A stretch of DNA of 64,000 nt from Erodium maritimum. Its lineage: Eukaryota > Streptophyta > Magnoliopsida > Geraniales > Geraniaceae. Made by a program: the position numbers and the translations under genes. The notes below the pieces were generated by a model. It had not been told where the DNA came from. It made no database searches and saw only the letters and a list, made by a program, of their open reading frames with translations. The stretch spans positions 52,198,546-52,262,545 of the forward strand of contig OY997589.1 in assembly GCA_963921825.1 (NCBI GenBank), in the 5' to 3' direction. This document shows, piece after piece, positions 50,239 through 60,387 of the stretch (position 1 is its first letter; each line of letters opens with the position of its first letter).

Positions 50239-53200
50239 GTCTACCCCCCTTAAAGGAATTTCGTCCGCGAAATTTAAAACAGACGTACCTCGGGAGTCGA
50301 ACAGGCCGGGATACTTCGCGCGAACCTCGTCCTCGCGTTCCCACGTCGACTCAGCTCCGTGATGTTTCCACTGCACTCGGACCAAGCGGATAATCCTGCC
50401 TCCCCGCAGAATCTGCTGCCGTGTGTCCATGATCCGAATCGGCTGCTCCTCATAGGAGACATCATCAGCCACCTCGATATCAGTCCACTCGATGACATGG
50501 GATGGGTCTGCGTTGTACTGCCGCAACTGGGATACGTGGAAGACGTTATGTACTCTCCCAAGCTGCGGTGGCAACGCCAGACGATAAGCCACGGCTCCCA
50601 CTCTGTCTAAGATCTGGAACGGGCCTATATACCTCGGAGCCAACTTTCCCCCGCTGCGCCTGAACCGCACCAGCCCCTTCCTCGGGCTCACCTTCAGGAA
50701 CACGTGATCCCCGACTGCAAACTCAAGAGGTCGACGTCGCCTGTCTGCATAACTCTTCTGCCGGCTCTGCGCGGTCCTCAACCGATCGCGGATCAATGTG
50801 ACCTTCTCCGTCGTCTCTCTGACAAGATCTGGCCCCAGCAGACTCTTGTCCCCCACCTCTGCCCAGCATACTGGTGACCGACACGGCCTACCATACAACG
50901 CTTCGAACGGTGCCATCCCGATACTGGCCTGCAAGCTGTTGATGTAGGCGAACTCGGCCAATGGCAGGTGGGTCTCCCAAGATCCCCTGAAATCCAGCAC
51001 ACATGCTCGCAGCATGTCCTCCAAGATCTGAATGGTACGCTCAGACTGACCGTCTGTCTGAGGATGATGTGCTGTGTTGAGTAGGATCTCTGTCCCCAGT
51101 GCCTTCTGCAGACTCGGCCAGAACCTGGACGTGAAGCGGGGATCCCTGTCAGACACTATCGACACCGGGACCCCGTGGAGGCGCACTATCTCCTGGATAT
51201 ACAGACTGCTCAACTTGTCGACCGGGTCTGTCATCCTCATAGCCAGAAAGTGGGCCGACTTGGTCAACCGGTCGACTACCACCCAAACGGCGTCGTTTCC
51301 CTTGGGCGATCTCGGTAGTCCACACACGAAATCCATCGTAATGTGCTCCCACTTCCACTGAGCAATCGGTAGTGGCTGTAACAATCCCGCGGGACGCTGA
51401 TGCTCTGCCTTCACCTGCTGACAGACAAGGCATCTCGACACAAACTCTGCGACTGCTCTCCTCATGCCGCGCCACCAGTAGTGCCTCCTGAGGTCACGGT
51501 ACATCTTGGTGCCCCCCGGATGCACTGCGAGACGCGAATGGTGTGCCTCTCGTAACACGGCATCTCTACAGTTAACTGGTACAAACAGCCCCCCGCGGTA
51601 CCGTAGTCCCCAATCAGTACTGTCCTGCCAGCCCACCACCTCGTCACCCCTGACGACTCTCTCGCGGATCTCTGATGCTTCGACGTCCTCCCTCTGCGCC
51701 TCCAACACTTGGGCAAGCAGTGAGGGTTGAGCCACTAGGGAGCACATGGCAACACCGCCAGTAACCTCCTCTAGCTCAAGCCCGAATGTGCTCAGCTCCC
51801 CCATCATGTCCCACTCTCGGACAGATATGCTGGCGAGGCTCGGAGCCGACTTCCTACTCAAGGCGTCGGCGACAACGTTCGCCTTGCCTGGGTGGTAGTG
51901 TAGCTCGAAGTCGTACTCCTCGAGTAGTTCCATCCACCGTCGCTGACGCATGTTCAGGTCTCGCTGGGAAAATATGTACTTGAGGCTCTTGTGATCCGAG
52001 AACACCTGAAACCCCTCGCCGTACAGATAATATCGCCAGCTCTTTAGCGCAAACACGACTGCTGCTAGCTCCAAGTCGTGGGTAGGATAGTTGCGCTCGT
52101 GTATCTTCAACTGCCTGCAGCCATAAGCCACAACTCTGCCCGACTGCATCAGCACGCAACCCAGTCCCTCTCCGGATGCATCGCAGTAAACATCATAGCC
52201 AAACCCTCGTTCGGGCACCACTAACACTGGAGCTGTAGTCAGTCGAGTCTTCAACTCCGCGAACGCATGCTCACAGTCATCTGTCCACACGAACCCAACA
52301 CCCTTGCGCGTTAATAGAGTCATCGGTGCGGCTAGTCGTGCAAAATCCTGGACAAATCGCCTATAGTAGCCTGCCAATCCCAGAAAGCTGCGGATCTCGA
52401 AAACACTCGTGGGCCGTGCCCACTTCGAGACCGCGTCGATCTTCGACGGATCGACCAGGATACCGTCACGGGATACGATGTGGCCGAGGAATCTCACCTC
52501 AGAGAGCCAGAACTCGCACTTCTCCCGGTTGGCATATAGCTGGTGCTCGCGCAGTAGGGTCAGAACAGCCCTCAGATGTGCCTCATGCGCCGCCTCGTTC
52601 TGCGAATATATTAGGATGTCGTCCACGAACACCACCACAAACTGATCCAGGTACGGCCGGAAGATGCTGTTCATCAGGTCCATGAACGCTGCTGGCGCGT
52701 TCGTCAGTCCGAATGGCATCACCAGGAACTCGTAATGCCCATAGCGTGTCCGGAATGCAGTCTTTGCGACGTCCCCCTCACGGACTCGCAACTGATAATA
52801 ACCGGATCGCAGATCGATCTTCGAGAAGTGAGTCGCCCCTCTCAACTGGTCAAACAAGTCATCGATCCTCGGCATCGGGTACCGGTTCTTCACCGTAACC
52901 CGGTTCAGCTTCCGGTAATCTATACACATCCGTAGCTCTCCACTCTTCTTCTTCACGAAGAGTGCTGGTGCTCCCCACGGCGATGCACTCGGACGGATAA
53001 ACCCCTTCTGCTGAAGCTCCTCCAGTTGACGCTTCAGCTCAGTCAACTCTGCCGGCGCAAACCTGTAAGGCGCCATCGATATCGCCGCCGTTCCCGGCAC
53101 TAGGTCAATCCCGAACTCCACCTCACGAATCGGTGGCAGCCCGCTCAACTCCTCAAGAAAGACCTCGGGGAACTCGCATACCACTCTCGGTAACTCTCGG

Positions 53201-55089
53201 CTCTGCACAGCCGGTACTTCCTCCTCTGCGGACAACGCCGACAGGAGGACCCCACTCTTACTCCCCAGCACGCACGTCACCTTCGTACCGCCCATTGTCA
53301 CTGTCACTCGTCGTCTGTAGAAATCGATGTTGGCTCGGTACCTCGACAACCAATCCATACCCAAAATCACATCAAAGGTAGTCATCCCCAACACGAGAAG
53401 ATCACCAGGGCAAGGACAGTCTGCGACTCTAATCTCGCAGGCACGACATACTCTAGTCAACGATGCACCACCCCCAACTGGGGTGTCCAGGCATAGGGGT
53501 GGACTCAACGGCTCTAAGCTCAACCCCAACCTCTCAGCACAACCCGACGAAATAAAAGAGTGCGATGCCCCGGTATCAAACAAGAACAAAGCCCATAAAT
53601 GATACAACAAACACGTACCCTGGATGGTCTCACGGTACGTGCTAGGTCCTGGGGCTCTGGAGTCGGTGACTGCATATACTCTCCCTTGCGAGGCCTGCTG
53701 CCTCTGACCCTGCGCACTGGCTGCTGGATACCCGTGACTCTGCTGCTGTCTCGGAATTGGTGCGCTCGTAGACGGCCGTGATGATCTCGGCTGCTGACCC
53801 TGTCGAGGGCGACCTCTGGGCGACTGTACTGTCCGCGACTGCTGCGGTCGCTCCACTGATGTCTCCCCCAACTGCTCTCGGCACCATGCCATAGTGTGAC
53901 CGGCCCGGCCGCATCGGTAACAGCTGATCTCGTCAGCCCTTGACCCCGAGCCCTGGCCTGTCTGGCTAGTAGCTGGTACTGCCGCGGTTCCTCCCCTCGT
54001 CGGACAGTCTCGCTGTAAGTGGTCTGGCTGCCCGCAGTGATAGCATGACGGCCTCCTCTCTGAGGCGACTGGCCCCACTGATGCCACTGACCCCTGATGT
54101 CTCGATCCACTCTGATGAGGCGGTGGTCGGAAGGATCCCGCGGTCCTCTGCCTCTGCGAGTCTCGTGAGTCTGACGGCCCTGCCCAACTGATCGGCCGAG
54201 GTCGGACCTCACGGCTCGTGACTGCATCCCTGGCGCCCTGCTCTACTGTAGCTGCGGTGTCCACGAGGTCGGTATACTTCCGTATCCTCAAGGCGAGAAC
54301 CTGGTTCCGGATGCCCAGCCTCAGTCCGTCCTGGAACCGCAGGCAACGGTTCGTCTCGCTTGTCACCATCTCAGGCGCGAATCTGGCCAAGGCTGTGAAC
54401 CTGGCCTCGTACTCTCCTACCGTCATCCCCCCTTGCTCCAGGTCTAAGAACTGCCGATGTCGCTCTAGCCGAGCCGACTCGGGGAAGTACTGTGCCATGA
54501 ATACCTCCTGGAATACGCTGTAGTCGTATCCGACCGTGTCCTTCACCCGCCCCCACCAGTGGTAGGCGCTGTCTCTCAGCTGATGGGCCGCGAAGGACAC
54601 TCTCCGACGGCCATCCTCGACACCCGATGTGTCCAAGTCTCGTGTGACCTGCTCTATCCATCGCTCGGCCAGGTCGGGATTCGGCTCCCCGACAAAAACA
54701 GGTATCCCGAGCTTCAGGAAATCTAGTAGCGCTCGGGAGGTAAGATCCTCTGTCTGCGCGGCCCTCACCGGGACTGCGGCTGCCTCTGGTGCTGGCGAAG
54801 CCGACTCTCGGCTGGCGATGATCGCCACCAAACTCTGAACGGTCCTGGTAAGCTCATCCAGGGCAGTCATCACTGGAGGGTCCGCGACTGGCGGAACACT
54901 GGGGGTGCCTGCAGACGGCCCCGCATCACTCCTCCTGTCTTCTCCGACAGGAGTACCCTGTGCCTCCGCATAGTCGGCGGGCTCGACGGTCGGCACCCTC
55001 CCTGGTGCCCCTGCTGACCGTCCCCGCCGGCCTCGCGTGGGTGCCTGGCCCCGTGTTCCTGATGGTCGTCCCCGCTTACCGCGAGCCAT
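50182..55089 (-). CDS. Gag-Pol polyprotein of the F1 Tekay/Del-like Gypsy element
   Basis: Single frame. I take the Met at 55089 ([11 protein letters not shown]) as start, since it matches the Gag start of the sister element at 29795; an upstream Met at 55164 would add 25 residues. Domains, in residues counted from the upstream Met: basic N terminus, Gag core about 140-300, CCHC knuckles about 374-387 and 415-428, aspartic protease ([11 protein letters not shown]) about 530, reverse transcriptase about 690-900 with FVDDILIYS, RNase H about 985-1100 ([21 protein letters not shown]), integrase about 1200-1430 (HH-CC, then [20 protein letters not shown]), and a chromodomain-like tail about 1575-1622 ([17 protein letters not shown]). 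The tail places it near Tekay/Del chromoviruses, whose chromodomain is thought to steer integration to heterochromatin. The stop lies just inside the 3' LTR. Gag and Pol in one frame would be processed by the protease. Confidence 0.95.
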   Translation of the reverse strand: MARGKRGRPSGTRGQAPTRGRRGRSAGAPGRVPTVEPADYAEAQGTPVGEDRRSDAGPSAGTPSVPPVADPPVMTALDELTRTVQSLVAIIASRESASPAPEAAAVPVRAAQTEDLTSRALLDFLKLGIPVFVGEPNPDLAERWIEQVTRDLDTSGVEDGRRRVSFAAHQLRDSAYHWWGRVKDTVGYDYSVFQEVFMAQYFPESARLERHRQFLDLEQGGMTVGEYEARFTALARFAPEMVTSETNRCLRFQDGLRLGIRNQVLALRIRKYTDLVDTAATVEQGARDAVTSREVRPRPISWAGPSDSRDSQRQRTAGSFRPPPHQSGSRHQGSVASVGPVASERRPSCYHCGQPDHLQRDCPTRGGTAAVPATSQTGQGSGSRADEISCYRCGRAGHTMAWCREQLGETSVERPQQSRTVQSPRGRPRQGQQPRSSRPSTSAPIPRQQQSHGYPAASAQGQRQQASQGRVYAVTDSRAPGPSTYRETIQGTCLLYHLWALFLFDTGASHSFISSGCAERLGLSLEPLSPPLCLDTPVGGGASLTRVCRACEIRVADCPCPGDLLVLGMTTFDVILGMDWLSRYRANIDFYRRRVTVTMGGTKVTCVLGSKSGVLLSALSAEEEVPAVQSRELPRVVCEFPEVFLEELSGLPPIREVEFGIDLVPGTAAISMAPYRFAPAELTELKRQLEELQQKGFIRPSASPWGAPALFVKKKSGELRMCIDYRKLNRVTVKNRYPMPRIDDLFDQLRGATHFSKIDLRSGYYQLRVREGDVAKTAFRTRYGHYEFLVMPFGLTNAPAAFMDLMNSIFRPYLDQFVVVFVDDILIYSQNEAAHEAHLRAVLTLLREHQLYANREKCEFWLSEVRFLGHIVSRDGILVDPSKIDAVSKWARPTSVFEIRSFLGLAGYYRRFVQDFARLAAPMTLLTRKGVGFVWTDDCEHAFAELKTRLTTAPVLVVPERGFGYDVYCDASGEGLGCVLMQSGRVVAYGCRQLKIHERNYPTHDLELAAVVFALKSWRYYLYGEGFQVFSDHKSLKYIFSQRDLNMRQRRWMELLEEYDFELHYHPGKANVVADALSRKSAPSLASISVREWDMMGELSTFGLELEEVTGGVAMCSLVAQPSLLAQVLEAQREDVEASEIRERVVRGDEVVGWQDSTDWGLRYRGGLFVPVNCRDAVLREAHHSRLAVHPGGTKMYRDLRRHYWWRGMRRAVAEFVSRCLVCQQVKAEHQRPAGLLQPLPIAQWKWEHITMDFVCGLPRSPKGNDAVWVVVDRLTKSAHFLAMRMTDPVDKLSSLYIQEIVRLHGVPVSIVSDRDPRFTSRFWPSLQKALGTEILLNTAHHPQTDGQSERTIQILEDMLRACVLDFRGSWETHLPLAEFAYINSLQASIGMAPFEALYGRPCRSPVCWAEVGDKSLLGPDLVRETTEKVTLIRDRLRTAQSRQKSYADRRRRPLEFAVGDHVFLKVSPRKGLVRFRRSGGKLAPRYIGPFQILDRVGAVAYRLALPPQLGRVHNVFHVSQLRQYNADPSHVIEWTDIEVADDVSYEEQPIRIMDTRQQILRGGRIIRLVRVQWKHHGAESTWEREDEVRAKYPGLFDSRGTSVLNFADEIPLRGVDCNNHFWSTSVKPAKNRKI
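50241..50256 (-). other. Polypurine tract of the F1 Gypsy element
   Basis: Minus strand CCTTTAAGGGGGGTAG directly before the 3' LTR. It overlaps the end of the Gag-Pol frame, which runs on into the LTR. Confidence 0.8.
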
Positions 55090-55752
55090 AAACAATATCC
55101 TCTGCACGGATACACGCAAACGTTCAGTTTGCGAACTTAAATAAAAACGACAGTACAAAAGCACTAACGTCCACCCGCTTAAGCTTACACTAACGTGCTT
55201 ATCACTAAAGCGCTACACCGCTCAAGCTAAACGTACTTTATATACTAGCATTAGTAAACGAGACCGCACCGACCTGCACCAAACAAGCGGCGGCAAACCA
55301 ACCCGCACAACACGACGACCCCCGTTCACCGGGCCAATCAAAATCGAACCTTGCCCACCGGGCCAACCAAAATCAAACTTACGCCCATAGGGCCAATCAA
55401 GTTCAAGACATGCCAACAGGGCCAACAATTTTAAAACCTCCACCCTTTCATTTTAAAACTTCGTTCCTTGACATCACGTAGTTACAACCCGGTTCAGGCG
55501 TCCCCGAACCACGTTGTACCGACTTGACATCAACACCGTCACGTTCGACTAGAGGAGCGCTCCTGAGTCAACCCGTGACAGTTAAAAACAGTTCACGCAA
55601 TCACACACAATCAGTATGCCAGCAACAAAACACTGTAACATACGCACAAACACAAACAAGGCTCAAGACATGACGGGTCTACACCGACTCGACTCTCCCC
55701 CCCTAAGTGACGGACAGTCCGAGGTTTGAAACCTCGAGCTCTGATACCAAGC
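55090..55752 (-). other. Leader of the F1 Gypsy element with PBS and palindrome
   Basis: On the minus strand TGGTATCAGAGC (55738-55749) lies three bases past the 5' LTR and pairs with initiator-Met tRNA. The palindrome AGGAGCGCTCCT lies at 55553-55564, 188 nt from the LTR. Four or five GGCCCXXXGGGC-type words (for example GGCCCTATGGGC, GGCCCGGTGGGC) occur around 55320-55430. The last part, ending GCGTGTATCCGTGCAGAGGA, is shared with the F2 leader before gag. Confidence 0.85.
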
Positions 55753-58700
55753 TGTCACGCCCCGATTTCAGCGAACCGAACTCGGGACGCGAACTTTTAA
55801 AAACATGAACACTTGAAACCTGTTTTCAATAAAAGCTTTGACATTTCCATTTACTTCTCAAAATAATAGCATTTACAATACAAAAACGTCCCAACAAGTG
55901 GACAAGGTACAACATCCGTCACTAGACTCAACAAAAGTAAAGACCAGACTCCGCTCCAAGCTCCATGAACTTCAAGAGCTAACCTAGTCCGTCCGGTGAT
56001 CAGTACCTGTAGGAAAAGCAGCTAGGGGTGAGCGTTCGCTCACCTCCACGGATAACAGACTGACTATGGCATAATTAGCAGAAAAAGCCAGTAACACTAA
56101 AACCAAACCCAACACCGGGACTACAGTCCCCAACTCAAGTACCCAACTGACCCACAACCCGTCACCTTCCTCAACAGACTCAACACTCGATAAAAACAGT
56201 GTAGACCCGACACAACTATCGACGACCTCCTCAAGGACTCGAACGAAACGACACAACACCAAACAAGATCACAAAGGATCGCACAACAGCTGCTCAGTAA
56301 CCAATCTCAATCAGGTCAGGGTTCGACCTATCGCAATTCCTCGACACGAAGTCGGATCAGGCTGTCGACCTTTCAAACTCGCAATTCCTCGACACTAAGT
56401 CGGATCAGGCTGTCGACCTTTAAAACTCGCAATTCATCGACACTAAGTCGGATCAGGCTGTCGACCTTTAGAACTCGCAATTCATCGACACTAAGTCGGA
56501 TCAGGCTGTCGACCTTTAAAACTCGCAATTCATCGACACTAAGTCGGATCAGGCTGTCGACCTTTAGAACTCGCAATTCATCGACACTAAGTCGGATCAG
56601 GCTGTCGACCTTTAGAACTCGCAATTCATCGACACTAAGTCGGATCAGGCTATCGACCTTTAGAACTCACCACCCCAGGTAACCACAATCACAATCACAG
56701 GCAAGTTCAATCACACAGGCACTCAAGGCCACTCAAGACACCTCAACAGTCAAGACTCGGGTTCAACAACCCCACGGGCACTCACTGCCACTCAAGACAC
56801 CAAATTAAATACACGGCTCTCATGGCCACCCCGACTCAACAATTAAATACGGGCTCTCAAGGCCACCCAAACTCAACAATTAAATACGGGCTCTCAAGGC
56901 CACCCAAACTCAACAATTAAATACAGGCTCTCAAGGCCACCCAAACTCAACAATTAAATAAAACGCACGACAACCTCCGGCATACTCGATGCCTCCAACG
57001 GTCCTAAAGTCACTAGTTTCACAAACAACCACCGGGCATGGTCATATGCCTCCAGTAATTCAATTATCGCTAAGTTCTCTGTTCCTACGACACTACTAAG
57101 TGTCACATGCTTTTCTCTTGAACGCTACAATCCCGTATCATGCTTTTCTAATAATTAAATAAATCTACTCAACCCACGACACCCCGGTGTCACATGCAAT
57201 TCTACTATTAACTTTCCCTAATCAGGGCCGAGATCCGGCTACTTTTCCCTACCTCGTATACAATCCCAAAAGCGCTCCAACAACACCCGAAGCACACTCA
57301 GTCACTCGCCGAGCTTCCCCTTGCCTCGGTCCGTAGCACGATCTAAAAGAACACAAATTTAAAGTACTTTTAAACTAGTACGAATAACCAAAAATTTACA
57401 TACTTAACGCCCAAACGTAACCCCGACAATGTCGGTCACTCCCAAACTTCCCAATTATTCGATAATGCCGATAAAGGACCCGTAAGGGCCAGATTCGCCC
57501 GACATGGCGAATCTGCCCGGTTTTGGTTAATTGCCTTCCGGGGCTCCAAAAGCCCCCATTTTCGTTTCTACGGTCTTAGAATATTTCAAGGAACCCAACG
57601 CACTTGACGGAATTGAATTCCGACTTCTAAGTCAATTAATTAACGTTTAAAGTTTCCCAAAACCCGTTAATTACAACTTCTCCAAATTAATTCCAAATTT
57701 CGATTCGATTAGGAAAAAGTGGTCCGGGGGACGTTTTAAACCACCCGAACATTAAAACCCGAGCAACCGAGCACGTGGGCCCCACCCAAGAGGCTTGGCC
57801 GAGACCCTAGGGTTTGAGGGAGGGGCTCGGCCACCAAGTGGTGGCTGCTGCCACCTCCGGCCAGCCACCACATGGCCGGCCGGCCACCACCCACGGTGGC
57901 CGGAGCTCCTCCCGAGCCTCCGGTCACCGGAAAACGTGAAATTAAACCCCCAAACACCTCTAAAACGTCTCCAACACCTCCCCACACTCTACACAACCCT
58001 AAGCCTTAGTTTATAACCAAACCCTAGCTCTTGAAAATAATCAAAACGAGAATCGGTTCGGGTATTACCGTAGAGGAGAACGAGGGGAACGGGATTGCTC
58101 TTTGCTTTGACTCGATCCAAGGGCTCGATCACAAACCCTAGCTCAACCTCCCTTCTTCTCTCTTCTTCTCCTTCTCCTTCTCTCTCTAAAACCTCTCTTC
58201 TAATTTCTAATTTAATTAAACTAACAACAAAACTAACTTTCTCTCCCTTAATACCCCATACTCGGTCAACCCTCTCCAACCACACCTTTTCCCTCCAAAA
58301 AATACACCACCATATACTTGACAAGTGTCAAGGTGGGTCCCATACCTTTTGGAAAATATCTAGTTGATATTTTCCAATCAGATTCGCGAAAAACAGACGT
58401 TTCGGGCCCCGAACGGGCACTTTTCCCAAAAAAAATTTAAACTGGACGGGCTTCAAGGAAACGGCCCAACTAAGACCGCTACGATGACGGCTAAGCTTTT
58501 CGGGTCCAAAACGGTCCTCGAATGGACCAAAACGTCGCTCGGGTGACTTTTCCAGCGAAAAATCAATCTTTCCCAAAATGACCAGGAAGTTGCCCTGAGT
58601 CCCCCGTAACTCATTTTAGTCGATAACGGGGTCAACTTAAGTCCGGCATGACCCTCGGGGTCAATTTAAGTTAAGTTAAGTGTCTGTCTTAAAATTTTTA

Positions 58701-58754
58701 AATTTTCCTGTTTTTCGCAGGTTTGACTGACGTTGACCAGAAGTGGTTATTACA
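55753..58754 (-). repeat. 5' LTR of the F1 Gypsy element
   Basis: 3002 bp, offset 8516 from the 3' LTR. Minisatellite at 56334-56668, inverted repeat at 56027-56044. It holds the element's promoter, but I could not place a convincing TATA box. Confidence 0.95.
56334..56668. repeat. 48-bp minisatellite, 5' LTR copy
   Basis: Seven units, as in the 3' LTR copy at 47818-48152. Confidence 0.92.
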
Positions 58755-58974
58755 TATGTACTTACCCCTTTTATTTATTTTTGGAACAAAAAAAAACTGC
58801 TAAATTGATGGTTATCTTAGATATATATCTTTTTACGGTAATTTTTGTTCCAAAATAAATAAGTCAAGCGTCAAACCTGACTGTTATGCTCTTATGCTAG
58901 CAAAATATATATGTAGGAACAAAGGTCACTGCAGATCATTTTTGGACTCAATGACCTTTACTAAGTACAATTTC

Positions 58975-59175
58975 TGAGATCTCAGAAATACTCCAAGATC
59001 TCAGCCATATTTCAAGATCTCAGAATATTTCTGAGATCTTGAAATATTTCTGAGATCTTGAAATATTCTGAGATCTTGAAATATGGCTGAGATCTTGAAA
59101 TATTTCTGAGATCTTGAAATATTCTGAGATCTTGAAATATGTTAGAGATCTTGAAATATTTCTGAGATCTTGGAA
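58975..59175. repeat. AGATCTTGAAATATT array with 38-bp perfect inverted repeat
   Basis: About ten units of CTGAGATCTTGAAATATTT, with the first few inverted. 58994-59031 and 59060-59097 are perfect reverse complements (38 bp) around a 28-bp spacer, so a strong cruciform or RNA hairpin can form. Confidence 0.88.
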
Positions 59176-59527
59176 CTGTGTCTAGGAACTCACTCAACAT
59201 AACCATATTGCAATTTATAACATAGATTCATCGTATCTATTTAGTTAATGTCATTTATGTAACAATAATTTTCATATGTACTAATGATCTGTTAATTTTC
59301 TTAACATACCAACACATAAAACTGCATTCACCATTCTTGCACAATTCACACAACATGAACTAAATAGATATATGCTTTATTCTTTCGTTTTGAAGAGTCT
59401 CATTCTTTAGTTGTTCATCTTTGAGAGCATCTTCTAAATAAGTTGCTTCATTCACCATCCTTGCACAATTCACCATCCCCAAACAAAAAAATTATCACTT
59501 TCATATTCTGAATTTGTTTTTTTTTAC

Positions 59528-59937
59528 CTCAAGAACCCTAGAATTTGGGTATTTTAAAACAAACCCTATCATTTGGAGATTTTCAGCTCATAAACCCTAT
59601 CATTTGGAGATTTTCAGCCAATAAACCCTAGCATTTGGGAATTTTCAGCTCATAAACCCTAGAATGTGGGGATATTCAGCTCATTAACCCTAAAATTTGG
59701 GGTTTTTTTTAAACAAACACTAGAATTTGGCGAATTTCAGCTTGTAAATACTAGAAATTGGGGATTTTTAAACAAACCCTATAATTTGGGGATTTTCAGA
59801 AAGTAAACCCTAGAAATTGGGGATTTTTTAAACAAACCCTAGAATTTGGGGATTGTTTTCTCAAGAACCCTAAAATTTGGGGATTGTTTTCTCAGGAACC
59901 CTACAATTTGGGGATTTTCTCAGGAACCCTACACTAT
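59528..59937. repeat. ~32-bp minisatellite with AAACCCTA core
   Basis: About 12 irregular units of the type AAACCCTAGAATTTGGGGAT followed by TTTCAGCTCAT or TTTTAAAC. AAACCCTA recalls the plant telomere unit, but the period and flanks differ, so it is not a telomere array. Confidence 0.8.
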
Positions 59938-60033
59938 ATTCGAGATTTTCCGACTCCGTCTTCGTTAGCAACAACCCAAAACACAAGTTGTAATTTTTGT
60001 AGTCGAATCTTTGTGTTTCGCTCCACCGGAGTA

Positions 60034-60216
60034 ATGGGTTCTTCTCCGATCATCTTCTTCACCTTGTGTTGCATTCTTAGTTCTTCAATTTCACCAACCT
60101 GTTCTGCAGCAACACATAGCTTAACGCCAAACAAGAGAGAAGAAACACGTGAGATTGAGGCTTCAAGAGAGAAGAAAATGAAAGGGCAATCTTGTGATTT
60201 CACACATACAAAATGA
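60034..60216 (+). CDS. Small open frame with signal-peptide-like N terminus (doubtful)
   Basis: 60 residues, starting MGSSPIIFFTLCCILSSSIS. A hydrophobic core (IIFFTLCCIL) followed by small residues (PTCSAA) would suit a secretory signal, and the rest is charged (NKREETREIEASREKKMKG). No homologue recognised. It lies in the MULE arm 170 bp from the terminal repeat, so a captured gene fragment or a chance frame are both possible; an overlapping minus-strand frame of 104 codons weakens the call. Confidence 0.2.
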   Translation: MGSSPIIFFTLCCILSSSISPTCSAATHSLTPNKREETREIEASREKKMKGQSCDFTHTK

Positions 60217-60299
60217 ATCACGTGAGAAGCATGCGAGTCACTGTTCACGGAAACAGTCAGGTTTAACAGTATTTAATGGTTTTTGGTAATTAAGTTTTG

Positions 60300-60387
60300 A
60301 AATCCGGTACTATTTGACAATTTTTCAAAGTTTGGGTGCGGATTTGACAGTTGACCTTAGTACAACGTTAGTACATGGAGTTAACCC
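60300..60387 (-). repeat. Right terminal inverted repeat of the MULE
   Basis: Read inward on the minus strand it begins GGGTTAACTCCATGTACTAA and continues with AAACTTTGAAAAATTGTCAA, a layout common at the ends of plant MULEs. Confidence 0.75.

Larger units (their letters stand above)
47237..58754 (-). mobile_element. Ty3/Gypsy Tekay/Del-like element F1, whole-looking
   Basis: 11,518 bp with two 3002-bp LTRs (47237-50238 is the 3' LTR; 55753-58754 the 5' LTR) and target duplication TATGT at 47232-47236 and 58755-58759, inserted in the MULE. PBS is at 55738-55749, the polypurine tract at about 50241-50256, and one unbroken Gag-Pol frame at 50182-55089. All expected parts (Gag, protease, RT, RNase H, integrase, chromodomain-like tail) are present, and I see no break. 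I noticed one difference between the LTRs (near 48513 / 57029), which implies insertion within the last tens of thousands of years on usual plant rates. Confidence 0.96.
58760..60299. other. Right arm of the MULE: repeats, no confident gene
   Basis: Contents from left: an inverted repeat with arms 58771-58792 and 58842-58862 (TTATTTATTTTGGAACAAAAA type), reminiscent of Stowaway MITE ends; a 26-bp word at 58881-58906 that also occurs at 47108-47133 in the left arm; the AGATCTTGAAATATT array with a long palindrome (58975-59175); plain AT-rich sequence to about 59520; an AAACCCTA-containing minisatellite (59528-59937); a short open frame (60034-60216). I see no transposase domain. Confidence 0.6.
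44989..60387. mobile_element. Mutator-like DNA transposon (MULE), non-autonomous, with nested Gypsy
   Basis: The A monomer is interrupted with a 9-bp target duplication TTGAAACAA (44980-44988 and 60388-60396), the size typical of Mutator elements. The ends are inverted repeats: GGGGTAACTCCATG... at left and the complement of GGGTTAACTCCATG... at right. They agree over the first 21 bp with two mismatches, then more loosely to about 90 bp. Without the Gypsy element (47237-58754 plus one TSD) the transposon is about 3.9 kb. I see no MURA-type transposase, so it would be non-autonomous. Orientation cannot be set. Confidence 0.87.

Noticed and set aside
59528-59937. Interstitial telomere array
   Set aside because: AAACCCTA occurs once per ~32-bp unit, not as a tandem 7-mer.
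44989-60387. hAT or CACTA element instead of a MULE
   Set aside because: The duplication is 9 bp rather than 8 or 3 bp, and the ends are GGG(T/G)TAAC..., not CAGGG or CACTA.
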